DNA from: Chrysoperla carnea
Lineage: Eukaryota > Arthropoda > Insecta > Neuroptera > Chrysopidae
Reading direction: 5' to 3'
NCBI RefSeq assembly: GCF_905475395.1
Contig: NC_058342.1
Span: 8,679,140 to 8,743,139 of the forward strand
DNA: 64,000 nucleotides
Every line of letters begins with the position of its first letter. Position 1 is the stretch's first letter. The notes under the pieces were generated by a model, which saw nothing but the letters and a program-made list of their open reading frames with translations, did no database searches and was not told the origin of the DNA. Both the position numbers and the translations under genes were made by a program. Shown piece after piece: positions 44,256 to 55,412 of this stretch.

Positions 44256-47087
44256 TTGCTATCAAGATCTATTTTGCACGTAAATATTCGTAGTTTGAGA
44301 GCCAATCATCTTCACTTAGAGGAATTTGTTGCGAATAAGTTCACTTTACAACCCAGTTTTGTCTGCTTAACAAAACACTGGCTAAATGAGGATGAATTGA
44401 GTTTTTATCAGATTAAGAATTATGCTCCCATATTATACTTTTGTAGAAAGGATTTTAAGAATGGCGGGTGTTTAATTTTAACTGCGAACAACTTTGTTGG
44501 AAAAATAAAAGTAAAAGAGAATCTGAATAATTTAAGCATTGAAAAAGTTTTTGAATGCGCAGCTATCGAAGCTTCTATTGACGATAAGTCAATTGTACTA
44601 GTTTGTATTTATAGACCACCTAGTGGTAATATTGAAACGTTTTTTATTAGATTGGAACAATGTCTTAATATTATTAAAAGTGAAAAAAAAACACTTTGTG
44701 TTTTGTAGTGATTTTAATATATATCAACTAGATATTCAGAATGAGAAGGTTAAGACATTAGTTAATTTGTTAACAACCTTTGACAGTAAATTGGCAATTA
44801 CTGATAAGCCAACAAGAATTACGACAAGCTCTTCCAGCTTGTTAGATGATTTTTTCGTTAATTTACCAAACTTCTGTGCTTATGTGGAAGATTGCGCATT
44901 TTCCGATCATGACGCCATTGTTCTGCAATTTAGTGCTTTGAAACCACAATCTAAGAAATGTAAAATAATTCAAAAGCGTCATATAACTCAGAAAAATCTT
45001 GTTAAACTCAATCGGCATTTGGAGACGGAAAAATGGGAGCTAATCTTTGAGAGTAAAGATAATAATAATAAATTTAATAGTTTTTTAAATACCTTCGTGT
45101 ACTACTATGATTTGACATGTCCTTCCTCAAATGTTAGAATTTTTAATTATTCCAGACCTGAATGGATCACCCCTGGTATCATAAAATCGTCCCAGAACTT
45201 GAAAGTACTCAATATTCGGAAAAAAACGGCAAAAAATAAAAATTTCTTAAATTATATCAAAAAGTACAAACAAATATACAAGCAAGTTATTACAATGGCC
45301 AAGAAAATTTCTTTGACCAAAAACTTAAAGAACACGAATAACAATCACAAAGTTGTATGGAACATTTTTAAAAATGAAACTTTAAACATATCTAGGGGCA
45401 TTAAAACACATAAGTATAAATAATATTGAAATATGCGACCCTATGTCCATGGTCGACACTTTAAATGAGTGTTTTATTAATTTGGGCTCTGCTATTGGTC
45501 AGGATAATAACGCCAAAAACATAATTGAAATAAAAAATTTTGAAAAAACTATTTTTATTGATGAAATTGATTCCCGTGACATAGAACAAATTATTGGAAA
45601 TATGAAATGCAAAGACTCCATGGACTACTTAGGCATTTCCAGTAATGTTTTAAAATCGGTTTCAAAAACCTTATTGGCTCCTTTAGTCGAAATTGTTAAT
45701 TGTATGTTGAGGGAGGTCTTTCCTGATCGTGGCAAATTACGAATAGTACCCCTTCAAAAGAAACCCAATAACATGGATTTCAGTAATTTTCGTCCGATAT
45801 CAAGTTTACCTATCTTCAGCAAAGTTCTAGAGAGAATTATATTTAATAAAATTTCAAATTTTCTAACTCGGTTCAACATATTGACACCCGATCAATTTGG
45901 ATATCGAGAGAATACAAGAACTACAAATGCAATTTTTGCCGTCACGGATCATCATTCACGAAAATTAATGAAGGTTTTAAAGTAGCCTCTTTATTTTTTG
46001 ATCTTTCTAAAGCCTTCGATCGTGTGAATCATAATTTACTCCTCTCCAAAATTTATGCATATGGTATTCGTGACCAATGTTATAAACTTATAGTCATATT
46101 TATCTAATAGAGCTCAATTTGTTGAATTAAACATAAACGGAAATACTTTCAAGTCAATTTGGGGTGCAATCAGGTCTGGAGTCCCACAAGGGTCTATTCT
46201 TGGGCCATTTCTGTTTCTCCTATTTATTAATGACTTACCAAATTCATTTAGTAAATTATTTTGTAAAGTTGCACTCTTTGCCGATGATACGACCATCGTT
46301 GTTTCACATATTAAAGATACCGATGAGCTTATGAAAGTCATTAACAATGTACTGGAATTAATGGACAGCTGGTGCCATGAAAACGATTTGCTTCTAAATC
46401 GTAACAAAACAGCAATTGTGTGTTTTGGTGGTGGAGTCACCTTTATGCATAATCTGTTTGTAAGTAAAACGACATTTCTAGGAGTTGAAATAGATTCTCA
46501 TATTGACGACACCTTATGTGTAAGATTGAGCAGAGTGTGCTTTCAATTAAGAGCGTTAAGATTAAAGAGTTGGCCAAAAGAGTTGGCCAAAAGACACTAC
46601 TGTCAGTTTACTATGCAAATTTTGCTTCAATTATTACATATGGCATAGTAATATGGGGTGCTTCAGTAAATGCCTCAAAAATATTTAAAATACAGAAAAG
46701 AGCCATTAGAATTATTTTTAACTTAAAAAAAACTGAAAGTTGTAAAATATTCTTTCTGAACAACAGAATACTGAAATTTCACTCTCATTATATTTTTGAA
46801 ATCTATAAATTTTTTATCCTAAATAAAAATGTGTTCGAAATTAATATAAATCAGAGCAATCGTTATATGATTCGAAATCCATCTGAATATGTTCATCCTA
46901 GGTGTAAATATTCATTTTAAAAAAAATACGAGGTAGCTTGCAATTCTTTTTATGGTAAAATCAGTAAAGGATCAACCGTTAATGACATTATGAGAGATAA
47001 CAGAATGGCTCCGATCAATTCAGTTCGTAGGTACCTGCAACAGCAGTGTTTCTATTCATTGGAGGAAGGACTAAAAAGTAATTTTTA
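44256..47087 (+). pseudogene. LINE ORF2: endonuclease and reverse transcriptase, frameshifted
   Basis: The APE-type endonuclease begins with HVNIRSLRANHLHLEEFV and includes CIYRPPSGN. The frame shifts in a poly-A run near 44690-44700 and resumes with SDFNIYQLD and SDHDAIVLQF. RT blocks include FRPISSLPIFSKVLE (about 45790), FFDLSKAFDRVNHNLL (about 46000), SGVPQGSILGPFLFLLFINDL (about 46170) and LFADDTTIVV (about 46275), with frame changes near 45425, 45985 and 46090. A 13-bp tandem duplication at 46568-46593 causes one more shift before the C-terminal GIVIWGASVNASKIFKIQKRA block. A stop at 46918 precedes residual coding to about 47087. Confidence 0.85.
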
Positions 47088-47099
47088 AACTTAATATAT

Positions 47100-47560
47100 G
47101 TATTAAGTAATTGTATTTATAATTTTTAATTTCTGACACTTTCCGTGTTGATCTTTAATCACCGGAATTCGATAATTTTATATTAATTTATTTATTTATT
47201 TATTTTTTAATGAAATGACATTTACCGTGGAAATTTTTTATACACCGGTAATCAATTTTTTTTCTTTTTTATTATATAACATAAACCGTGGAAATTTGAT
47301 ACACCGGTATCAATATTTATTTTTTTTAATAATATTTGAAACTTTCCGGTAGATTTTTTTTATCACCGGAAAAAGAAATTTCATTAATATATTATTTTTT
47401 GTTTTTAGGTAAACAAATTTCATATTTATTTATTTTAGAGATTCTTACTTTTAAGGATGTCAGCTATCCTACTCGTGAGTTTTTATGGTTTTCCACGATG
47501 TTTAAGGTGAATACCGGGATAGTCTACGAAAAGTCGGCCATCACCGCATTATCTTTTATT
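47100..47560. repeat. LINE 3' UTR with spaced ACCGTGG/CACCGGT repeats
   Basis: Four to five loosely repeated units, each a CTTTCCG/ACCGTGGAAATTT word followed 15-20 bases later by CACCGG. They lie near 47137-47166, 47218-47250, 47283-47312, 47340-47370 and, weaker, 47510-47545. The paired words (CCGGT/ACCGG) could form successive short hairpins. Confidence 0.7.
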
Positions 47561-47659
47561 ACTTTTTTTACATGATTTTTTTTTTTTGACGAATTCTATG
47601 TATATTGTATATCGAAAGAGAACGAATAAAATATTATTATTATTATTATTATTATTCTC

Positions 47660-48054
47660 TAACCGGTGTAGCATTACAAATATAACATTTTGTACATTAT
47701 TCAATCACAACCATAAAACACTTGAGGCGATGGGTGAACTGCTGCAAACGCAAATGCAGAATGCATCAAATCAGACTTTGTATGACGTCAACGAAATAAT
47801 TGAGTTACCAGATTTATTGAGTCGTATTTTGAATGGTTTAAAAAGAATTCAGCAATCGGACTTTGATAGGAGAAAATGGGAAAACTGCTCAATTTTATTA
47901 CCAATACTGTGAGTTACTAAATTTATACCATCGGTTTTCCAGAAGTATGCGCACCAGTAACTTTGAATTGTACTTGGACTTAATTTTCAACATATCTGAT
48001 ATATTTTTTGCGTTAAACCATCCCAATTATGCCAAGTGGTCCTTGTAATATTTG
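47660..48054 (+). pseudogene. Gene A, second part between LINE and hAT
   Basis: Two overlapping frames (to about 47880, then from 47863). The second reads FYQYCELLNLYHRFSRSMRT and FALNHPNYAKWS, which lines up with WIQYFNMVNLVKEYIHAERSG and FHASGHFPYAKS at the end of the gene B segment visible in this window. It therefore continues the gene broken at 42780. The hAT element follows immediately, with the duplicated AATATTTG at 48047-48054. Confidence 0.72.
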
Positions 48055-48197
48055 CAGGGCCGTGCCTGACGGGCGTTCATTGCGTGCACCGCACGCAGGC
48101 GGCCGAAATTAAGAGGCGGCCAAATCGTTACAAGTTGTTTACTGGGCAAAAATACAATCGGTTTGTTTTCATTAAGATACGAAGTAAAAACTGTATT

Positions 48198-48244
48198 ATA
48201 CATACAGTTATATGTATATATTATATACATATAACTGTATGTAT
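48198..48244. repeat. Perfect 23-bp-arm palindrome
   Basis: ATACATACAGTTATATGTATATA and its exact complement are separated by one base. It lies in the hAT 5' region. Probably cruciform-forming; it may also be a binding site. Confidence 0.95.
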
Positions 48245-48601
48245 AAAAACTGATTAGGTCGTTGACTCGTTGTAGTATTTATATACCTAGTCATGCAGCG
48301 AATCCGAATTTTTCGAACATTGCACGAGCGACGAGCCGAAATAGTTTTTTCAATTGACCGGCGTCGCGTAAGCGGTCTTATTCGTCTTATTAGTCGTATT
48401 AGTCTATAGACTAGCGAGGATAAATCGTTATTTGTGTCCTGTGTGTGATCCGATATTATTAAAGTCTTTAATTTAACGAATAAAAATAAATTGCTTAATT
48501 CCTGAAAACTTTTAGTTGTGTGTTCGTGTGGTGAAATTTAATAAAAAGTTTATTTACTCGACAAAGACTGAAAAAGGTAATACACAAAAAATGTAAAATT
48601 T

Positions 48602-49381
48602 GGGTAGACTTTCACTTTTTGGGCCCGGGAAATTTTGGCGGGTCTTTTTGGAGGGAAAAGGCCTTTTGATATGAAATTCTTAAATAAATATTAAAAAATA
48701 TTTAATAATATTAAAAAAAATTAAAAAAAAAATTAAATAATAATTAAAATAAATAATAAAATAGTGCAATTTAATATTAAATTACTTAAAATCTTCCTTA
48801 ATTTATACTAAAAAATGAATATCTTTCTCATTTTGAATGCATTTATATAATAATTAAAAGTTGTTTGTTTGCATACCAGATTCTCTGTTTAAATCGCTCA
48901 CAACCCGCCGATGGAAAATCAAGCATTTGAACTTGTGTAGCCGAAAGCAACTCTTTAAATTAAGCTTATGATTCCTTTTTATAATAGCAATGTTATTGTT
49001 ATTAAATGGAAGAAATTTACCTGACATTGAACTAGAAAACAGTTATATGTGGTTGAATTTTCCTCTCCGTTTTCATTTTCAAAATAAATCTTGACATATT
49101 TATGTTTAAAAATATGTTTTACTTAAAAAGCTTATAAATGATTTTCTTATCGTGTCATCCTATGCGCATTAAAATATACATTAATTATAGATTTTAAGTA
49201 ATTTAATATTAAATTGCGCTATTTTATTATTTATTTTAATTATTATTTAATTTTTTTTTTAATTTTTTTTAATATTATTAAATATTTTTTAATATTTATT
49301 TAAGAATTTCATATCAAAAGGCCTTTTCCCTCCAAAAAGACCCGCCAAAATTTCCCGGGCCCAAAAAGTGAAAGTCTACCC
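48602..49381. mobile_element. MITE with about 193-bp terminal inverted repeats
   Basis: Left arm 48602-48794 and right arm 49189-49381 are near-perfect inverted copies, starting GGGTAGACTTTCACTTTTTG. TAAAATTT lies on both sides (48594-48601 and 49382-49389), an 8-bp TSD. No coding capacity. The 394-bp centre is unique, AT-rich DNA. It is nested in the 5' region of the hAT, 45 bp before the transposase ATG. The TSD length suggests mobilisation by a hAT-type enzyme. Confidence 0.95.
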
Positions 49382-49426
49382 TAAAATTTAATATCACTGC
49401 TCATTTACATTTTTAAAGGCCTACGA

Positions 49427-51960
49427 ATGTCTGAAAGGAAAACGAAAAGATTGTCTGGAGCGCAATATAAAAGAAAGCGAGAGGAAAAGCAAAATGAAGC
49501 TAAAAAAATGTTTGGCTCATTAACAAAGTTTTTAGTAAAATCGCCAGAACCGGAAAGTAGTTGTAGTAGCCAATTAAATCCAATTGATGATTTGTTTTGC
49601 GATAAAAATGAAAATGAATTATCTGTCGAAAATGAAAAGGCTAATGACAATACTAGTAGTACCGACGAAATGGAAACAGAAGATAATAAGGATATCGATC
49701 TATACAATACCGATACCGCTGAAATTGATAAAGCATATTTTGCTATGTGTATGGATTTAAATGATCCAGCTTGCTGGCCTTTAACAATTACCACTAAAAT
49801 ATTGGATATATTAATCGAAAAAGGACCCATACAAAATAAACAATCTACATATCCAATTAATGAATTGGAAAGATCATTTTCATCAACTTATTTCTATAGA
49901 AAAATGCCAAATGGTGAAAAATTTAATCGTGAGTGGTTAATCTATTCTCCAAAAACGGATTCCATATTTTGCTTCTGTTGTAAATTATTTGGCAAACAAG
50001 AAATAAAATTAGTTAATGAAGGCTTCAATGATTGGCAACACACATCTGATAATTTATCTCGTCATGAAAAACATCGCTGCATATCGGAAATTGCACCAAT
50101 TGGAAAAATTTGGAATTAAATTTAAAAAACAAAGCTACAATTGATAAAAATTTGCAACGGTATTATGACGCAGAGAAAAAAAGATGGTATCAAATTGTCG
50201 TACGCATGATATCTGTGGTACAATTTCTGGCAGTACAGGGTTTAGCGTTTAGAGGTAGCTCGAGCAGATTGTATGAAAACAATAATGGAAATTTTCTAAA
50301 AGCAATTGAAATGATAGGAAAATTTGATGATGTTATGGCAGATCACATAAATCGCATTCAACAATCAGTTGCTTTAAAGAACCATATGCCACATTATGCG
50401 GGAAATCGCTTCCAAAATGAAATAATTAGTATCCTTGCAGCGCAAATTCAAAAATATATTTTGTCAGCAATAAAAGACGCCAAATATTTTTCAGTAATTT
50501 TGGATTGTACGCCGGACATGGGACATGTCGAGCAAATTACAATAATTTTGAGATATGTGCATATTCAAAATGACGAAGTAGAAGTGAGAGAAAATTTCGT
50601 TGGTTTTTCTCCAGCTCAAAAAAGTACTGGAGAAGCTTTTTACGACTTTTTAATTGAAAAATTAAGCTCTCTTAAATTAAATGTTAACGATATGAGAGGC
50701 CAGGGGTATGATAATGGATCAAATATGGCTGGAAAACATATTGGATTGCAGAAACGAATTTTGGACAATTATCCACGAGCTTTGTTTATGCCATGCAACG
50801 CGCATACATTAAATTTGGTCGTCAATGATGCAGCGAAAGTTTCTTTTTCAACTGTGGATTTTTTTAGTAATGTGTCAGCAATATACAATTACTTTTCCGG
50901 ATCACCTTTTCGATGGCAAATTTTAAAAAAACATGTAAAATCGTTAACAGTAAAACAAGTTAGCGTAACCCGGTGGGAATCAAGGATTAAGGCGATTAGA
51001 CCACTGCGTCATGAATTAGGTGAAATTTATGACAGCCTAATAGAACTAGCGGAAGAATGTTCAACACCAATAGGTCAACATGAAGCTAAATGTTTGGCAA
51101 TGAAAATTAAATCGTACAAATTTATTTGTTCCACAGTAATATGGTACGAAATCTTAGAAAAAGTAAATATTATTAGTAAAATGATGCAGACCGTTTCTTG
51201 GAATCTTACTTCATGTGCTGAATCTATTAATAATATTTTAATTTTTTTCCAAAGTATTAGAAATGATGAAAATTTCGAAAAGTATTTGAAAATTGCTGAT
51301 GAATTATGTGAATCACTTGAAATACAACCGGAATTTCCTGTTGAAATTAATCTACGTCGACGCCATAAGCAAAAACAATTTGACTATGAAGGAGATGAGG
51401 ATATTCAGTTAACTGCTAAAGAAAATTTCAAAATTAATTTTTTCTATGTAATATTGGATACAGCCAATTCATCTGTTACTACCCGATTTGAAACATTATC
51501 CAATTTCGAACAGTCTTTCGGATTTTTATATAAATTTGTTGAAATAGGAGAGGACGACATAAAAAAAAGTTGCTTCGACTTTCATAATAAATTCAAGGAT
51601 GGCGAATCGTGCGACATAAACGGAGCAGAATTATACGAAGAGTTAATTTCATTGAAAATAATTATAAAAGATAGGAAACAACCCGAAGAACTCCTAAAGT
51701 ATTTGTACAAACACAATTTACAAAATTCATTTCCAAATGTATCTACAAGCTTAAAACTATTATTGACCATGCCTGTATCAGTTGCGTCTGGAGAACGTAG
51801 TTTTTCTAAATTGAAAATCATAAAAAATTACCTACGTACTTCCATGACGCAAGAACGTATGAGCAATCTTTTTAATTATCGCGATTGAAAGTGAAATTGC
51901 TGAATCTTTAAATATTCACGAAGCAATTGACGATTTTGTCAGTAAAAAATCCCGTAGGAT
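49427..51960 (+). pseudogene. hAT transposase (ZMYM1/DUF4371 type), two frameshifts
   Basis: The first frame (49427-50119) starts MSERKTKRLSGAQYKRKREE and contains a TTF-type zinc region (FCFCCKLFGKQ, NLSRHEKHR). After a one-base shift near 50105, the second frame (to 51888) holds the catalytic region with FSVILDCTPDMGHVEQ (first Asp), GQGYDNGSNMAGKH (second), MPCNAHTLNLVV, and the C-terminal hAT dimerisation region (MPVSVASGERSFSKLKIIK). A further shift near 51870 moves the last about 30 codons (ESEIAESLNIHEAIDDFV, ending at 51970) out of frame. The protein would have moved the element and similar short copies. Only small indels separate it from an open gene. Confidence 0.9.
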
Positions 51961-52041
51961 TAACTTTTAATATGTACTTTATTTAATAATTGCTTCGTGA
52001 AGATTCAGCAATTTCACTTTCAATCGCGATAATTGAAAGAT
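51864..52041. repeat. Inverted copy of the transposase 3' end
   Basis: Bases 51987-52041 are the reverse complement of 51864-51930 (the last codons of the hAT transposase), with an 8-nt gap and a few differences. The two arms flank about 56 bp containing the stop codon, so the transcript would end in a long hairpin. Confidence 0.88.
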
Positions 52042-52740
52042 TGAAAGATTTCCCTAATTAACCGGTAACCTAACCGAAATAATTTTATGAAACCGGTTAA
52101 TTAACCAAAAACCTTTACTATTTTCAATATCAATAAATAATACGTAAGATTTGATTTTTTAAAATCAAATAATTTTAAATTGTCACTGAGCGACACCTAG
52201 GATTTTAAATTATCGTATTCCTATGTTCTTTATGTTTGATAATTTTGTCTGTGATTATAATACCAATACCATAATTACTTTTTTTCATGTTATTATTAAA
52301 GTAAGTAAATTAATTCTATTTTGTATACCTCCCAAGTTGCAAGTCAGCCCAGATCTGCCATTGGCCACTGAGCTTTGTTATCCTAATATGTTAGTATAGA
52401 TTTAAGGGTTATTCCTTGTTCTTTATGTTTGATAATTTTGTCTGTGATTATAAAACCAATACCATAATTTTTTTCATGTTATTATTTTTGTTTAAATTTT
52501 AAATAAAAAAATGTTTATTTTGTGCATTTTTTTTTCTTAAATTTCATCCAAACATATAAATCTCATAAAACCGGTTTTTAGCCGGTTTTTCTTTTCAGAA
52601 ACCGGTTTTGGGAACAAAACCAATATTTTTTTTCGTTCTCGATTTCGGTTAACCAAAAACTGATTTTTTTCCCGGTTTGATGCCCTGTGTATAATAATAA
52701 ACATTAAAAATTAAAGTAGTTTTTTTTAATGTTATCCTGG
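52042..52740. repeat. hAT 3' non-coding region with direct repeat
   Basis: TTCTTTATGTTTGATAATTT...CCAATACCATAATT occurs at about 52227-52285 and again about 204 bp later. AACCGGTTT words in both orientations recur between 52060 and 52680. No gene. Confidence 0.8.
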
Positions 52741-52801
52741 GGGCGGCCATACAGACTGGCACGCAGGCGGCCATATACCCAGGCACGGCCCTGAATATTT
52801 G

Positions 52802-53790
52802 AGCAATTAAATCAATTTGTATACTAATAATTCATCTTTGGTAGCTGAACCTCAGCAAAACGACCATTTGGCAACAATAAAACAAAACAAAACAAAAACT
52901 TTTTAACCGTCAACCATCAACCATCAAATTCAGGAAAATTCCGTAAAAAAAAAAATGAAGAAACTAATTATAAATATGTCATCACGAAGAGACAGATACA
53001 AGGACTATTGTTCAACCTGGCTTAAGAATTTTAATTAAAGTCTCTGATACTGACGTTTTGATTGTTTTTTTTTTTTTTAGGAAATATGCACAAACTAAGG
53101 GAATCTGAATTTTGGCTTGCCAGTTCAGCAACAAAAAAAAAACTAATAATCAACCTGTTGATTGCATCAATTGCACCGATTTAGCGTTGAAGTTAGGAAT
53201 CAAATTATGCCAAAGACTTCTCTCCTTCCATGCATTTACAGGATGTGATTACACGGTAGAATTCTATAATAAAGGAAAAGTAAAACCTTTTCAGATTCAA
53301 AAAATAAAAAATTGAAAAATATCAAACAATTTTTGCAACATTAACAGATGCTGCTGATATTATCATTGATGAAAAAATGAACACCGTTCAAGAATTAACA
53401 GCCAGTATAGTATGTATGGTATCAAGAACTGCACTAGAGTGAATGATGCGGGATATCTCATTTTTATGAATATTACTCTGCTAAAGAAGATACCGTACAG
53501 TTCTTGAAAAAAATAAAACGCTTTCACTCCAACTCCATACCACCATGCTGGATATCATTGACTCAAAAAATTTTACTATTTTCGTAAATTCCATATGGCT
53601 TAATGCAACGAATTCATCATGCGTGAAACTTCAATCTGAGAACTGCGATTGGTTCTAAGATAAATATTTAAAACCAATAGGATTCATTGGGGATCATCTC
53701 TCAGTCGCAAAAATTCACTCGCAGCAATATTTTACTTCAAAATTCGCCAATCAGAATTCGGGACAGATTTTTCGCAGGCAACCTTATACC
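52802..53790 (+). pseudogene. Gene A, third part: C-terminal segment
   Basis: Gene A sequence resumes after the hAT. Visible blocks: VSDTDVLI (about 53042-53065), then after a T-run GNMHKLRESEFWLASS (about 53080-53130), CQRLLSFHAFTGCDYT (about 53207-53255) with YNKGKVKPFQ, and PPCWISLTQKI (about 53541). Frameshifts and stops are common. The DTDV...FHAFTGCDxT order with a following Gly-Lys is a hallmark I recall from the C-termini of this arthropod family. It resembles the acidic motifs of FEN/XPG (PIN-like) nucleases. Homology erodes after about 53700. Confidence 0.65.
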
Positions 53791-54379
53791 ACCGTGTATG
53801 TAATAAAATAAACTTTATTTTCATTTAACTTTAATTTAATAATCAGACCGGTGCAAAATCGATTTACCTGTTTATACCTGGCTACCCGAGATTTGTGACT
53901 TCAAAAGAACAGGCAACCTAACGTTTGCTTATTCTATGGGCTTCATACTTTTGATTGGTATGGAATTTGTCTAATAGTCAAACCGGTGAAATGTTAACAA
54001 AAAAATTTCTAATTATTAATTAATCATACTGAACTAGGACTGAAATTTTATAGGCAATCTATATACAATATATTTATTGGCATATTAAATTTAATATAAA
54101 ATACGTTTTATTAAATTAACATCTCGATGAAGGTCGATCTACATCGGGATCTTAGACTATGAACTTGATAATGCTGTAAATAAAACAATCGATAAAAGCA
54201 TTCTGTTGCGGATTAAATATGATAAACTGCAATGGCAAATTTGCGGGGATTTGAAAATCGTAGCTCTGCTGCTTGGACTACAATTAGAATACACGAAATT
54301 TTGTTGCTTTATTTTGGGATAGTCGTGATAGAAAAAAGCATTATAAAAAAAAGTTGTGGTCCTGGACACTTAAACCTGG
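53791..54379. other. Unassigned sequence
   Basis: AT-rich with an AATAAACTTTATTTT word near 53808. Small frames near 54157-54369 are not convincing. Possibly the 3' UTR of gene A and the degraded start of the next fragment. Confidence 0.3.
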
Positions 54380-54900
54380 ACAAACTTTCGGGAGCCAAAA
54401 AGTGTTACTTCTGCCATTACACATTAAACTAGGACTGACGAAAAATTTCGTAAAAGCAATGAACAAAAATGGAGCTGCTTTTCAATATCTCCATCAGAAA
54501 TTTCTAAGATGAAGTGATTTGTAGGTCAAGGAAGGTATATTCGTAGATCTTCAAATAAGAAATTCATTTGAAGATGATAACTTTAACTCGGTTCTAGACG
54601 GTACAGAAACAAAAACTTGGGATGATTTTCGCCTTGTTGCAAAAAACTTCTTAGGAAATAAAAAGTGATAACTGGCTTGTAATATGTCCTTGAAAATCCA
54701 CTGTTCACATTGTCACTTGGACTTCTTTCCGTATAATTGTAGGGCTTTCAGCAATGAACATGGGGAGCGCTTTCATCAGGATATTACAAATATGGAAAAA
54801 CAATATCAAGGTCATTGGAATGTTTCAATGTGGTCGAATTATTGCGGGTTACTGTGGTTGGACTCTGTAGAAATATTAGAGAAGTAGAATATAAAAGGGT
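54380..54900 (+). pseudogene. Fragment of a second arthropod repeat-gene family
   Basis: In changing frames: LLPLHIKLGL..KNFVKAMNKNG (about 54405-54470), FQYLHQKF, then NFNSVLDGTE and FRLVAKNFLGNKK (about 54580-54668), then MSLKIHCSHCHLDFFP and HGERFHQDI with MEKQYQGHWNVSMW (54684-54887). I recognise this succession (LHIKLGL...FLGN...SLKIH..HSHLDFFP...GERFHQDI...YQG.W) as the 3' end of a repetitive gene family found in many arthropods, probably transposon-derived and without a defined function. A 5' part is missing and frames are broken. Confidence 0.65.
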
Positions 54901-55412
54901 AGCGAGAAAACCACCTCGAAATTCCACTTATGATTAAAAAACTGTATAGTTTCTGTAAATTTTTTTTAAATCTTTTTTTTCTAAAAAAGGTTAACTTATT
55001 TTAATATTTATTAATTATTTTTGTATTCAATACGTGAAATATATGTCAATAAAAAAAATTGTCTTCAAAAGAAGAATACCTTTTGAAAGTCAAAATTTTA
55101 TATCGAGCGCAATCGGTTGAAACCTTCAAGAAATTCGTTTAATGTTCGATGTTTGATAAAATCACTGAATAATTTATAAAATATCAAAGGAATAATTTTA
55201 ATGTCTATCAAGTATGATGATTGTACTAAAGTTATATTCATTAATAAGTTGAAATTTACATTAAATATTGGTAACAGCAATGGAATGAATCAATCAAAAG
55301 TATTAAAATATAATTGATTTTTTTACTTTTCATCTTTAATAACTTCAAATTAATAAGATAAAATTTTTCGGTTAAAACAAGTGGTGTGTGCTACTGTACA
55401 AACAAATTGAAA
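54901..55412. other. AT-rich spacer before LINE 2
   Basis: No supported gene. The last about 40 bp (GTGGTGTGTGCTACTG) before ATG 55413 may be the LINE 5' UTR. Confidence 0.4.

Larger units (their letters stand above)
42810..47657 (+). mobile_element. CR1-like LINE, near full length but broken
   Basis: ORF1, endonuclease, reverse transcriptase, a long 3' UTR and a terminal (ATT)n tail (about 47630-47657) are present in LINE order. The tail, ending right where gene A sequence resumes, marks the 3' end. The 5' end is uncertain, between about 42780 and 42857. Clade assignment rests on the esterase-like ORF1 and the short-repeat tail and is tentative. It interrupts gene A. Confidence 0.85.
48055..52793 (+). 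mobile_element. hAT DNA transposon with 8-bp TSD
   Basis: Begins CAGGGCCGTGCCTG and ends CAGGCACGGCCCTG (inverted). AATATTTG flanks both sides (48047-48054 and 52794-52801). It encodes a ZMYM1/DUF4371-type hAT transposase in two frames. Both ends carry GCACGCAGGCGGCC words. It contains a nested MITE (48602-49381) and a 47-bp perfect palindrome (48198-48244). Confidence 0.95.

Noticed and set aside
48036-48257. 73-codon ORF across the hAT left end
   Set aside because: It spans the insertion boundary and a palindrome, so it is a chance frame.
49405-49830. 141-codon minus-strand ORF
   Set aside because: Antisense shadow of the Ser/Glu-rich N-terminus of the hAT transposase.
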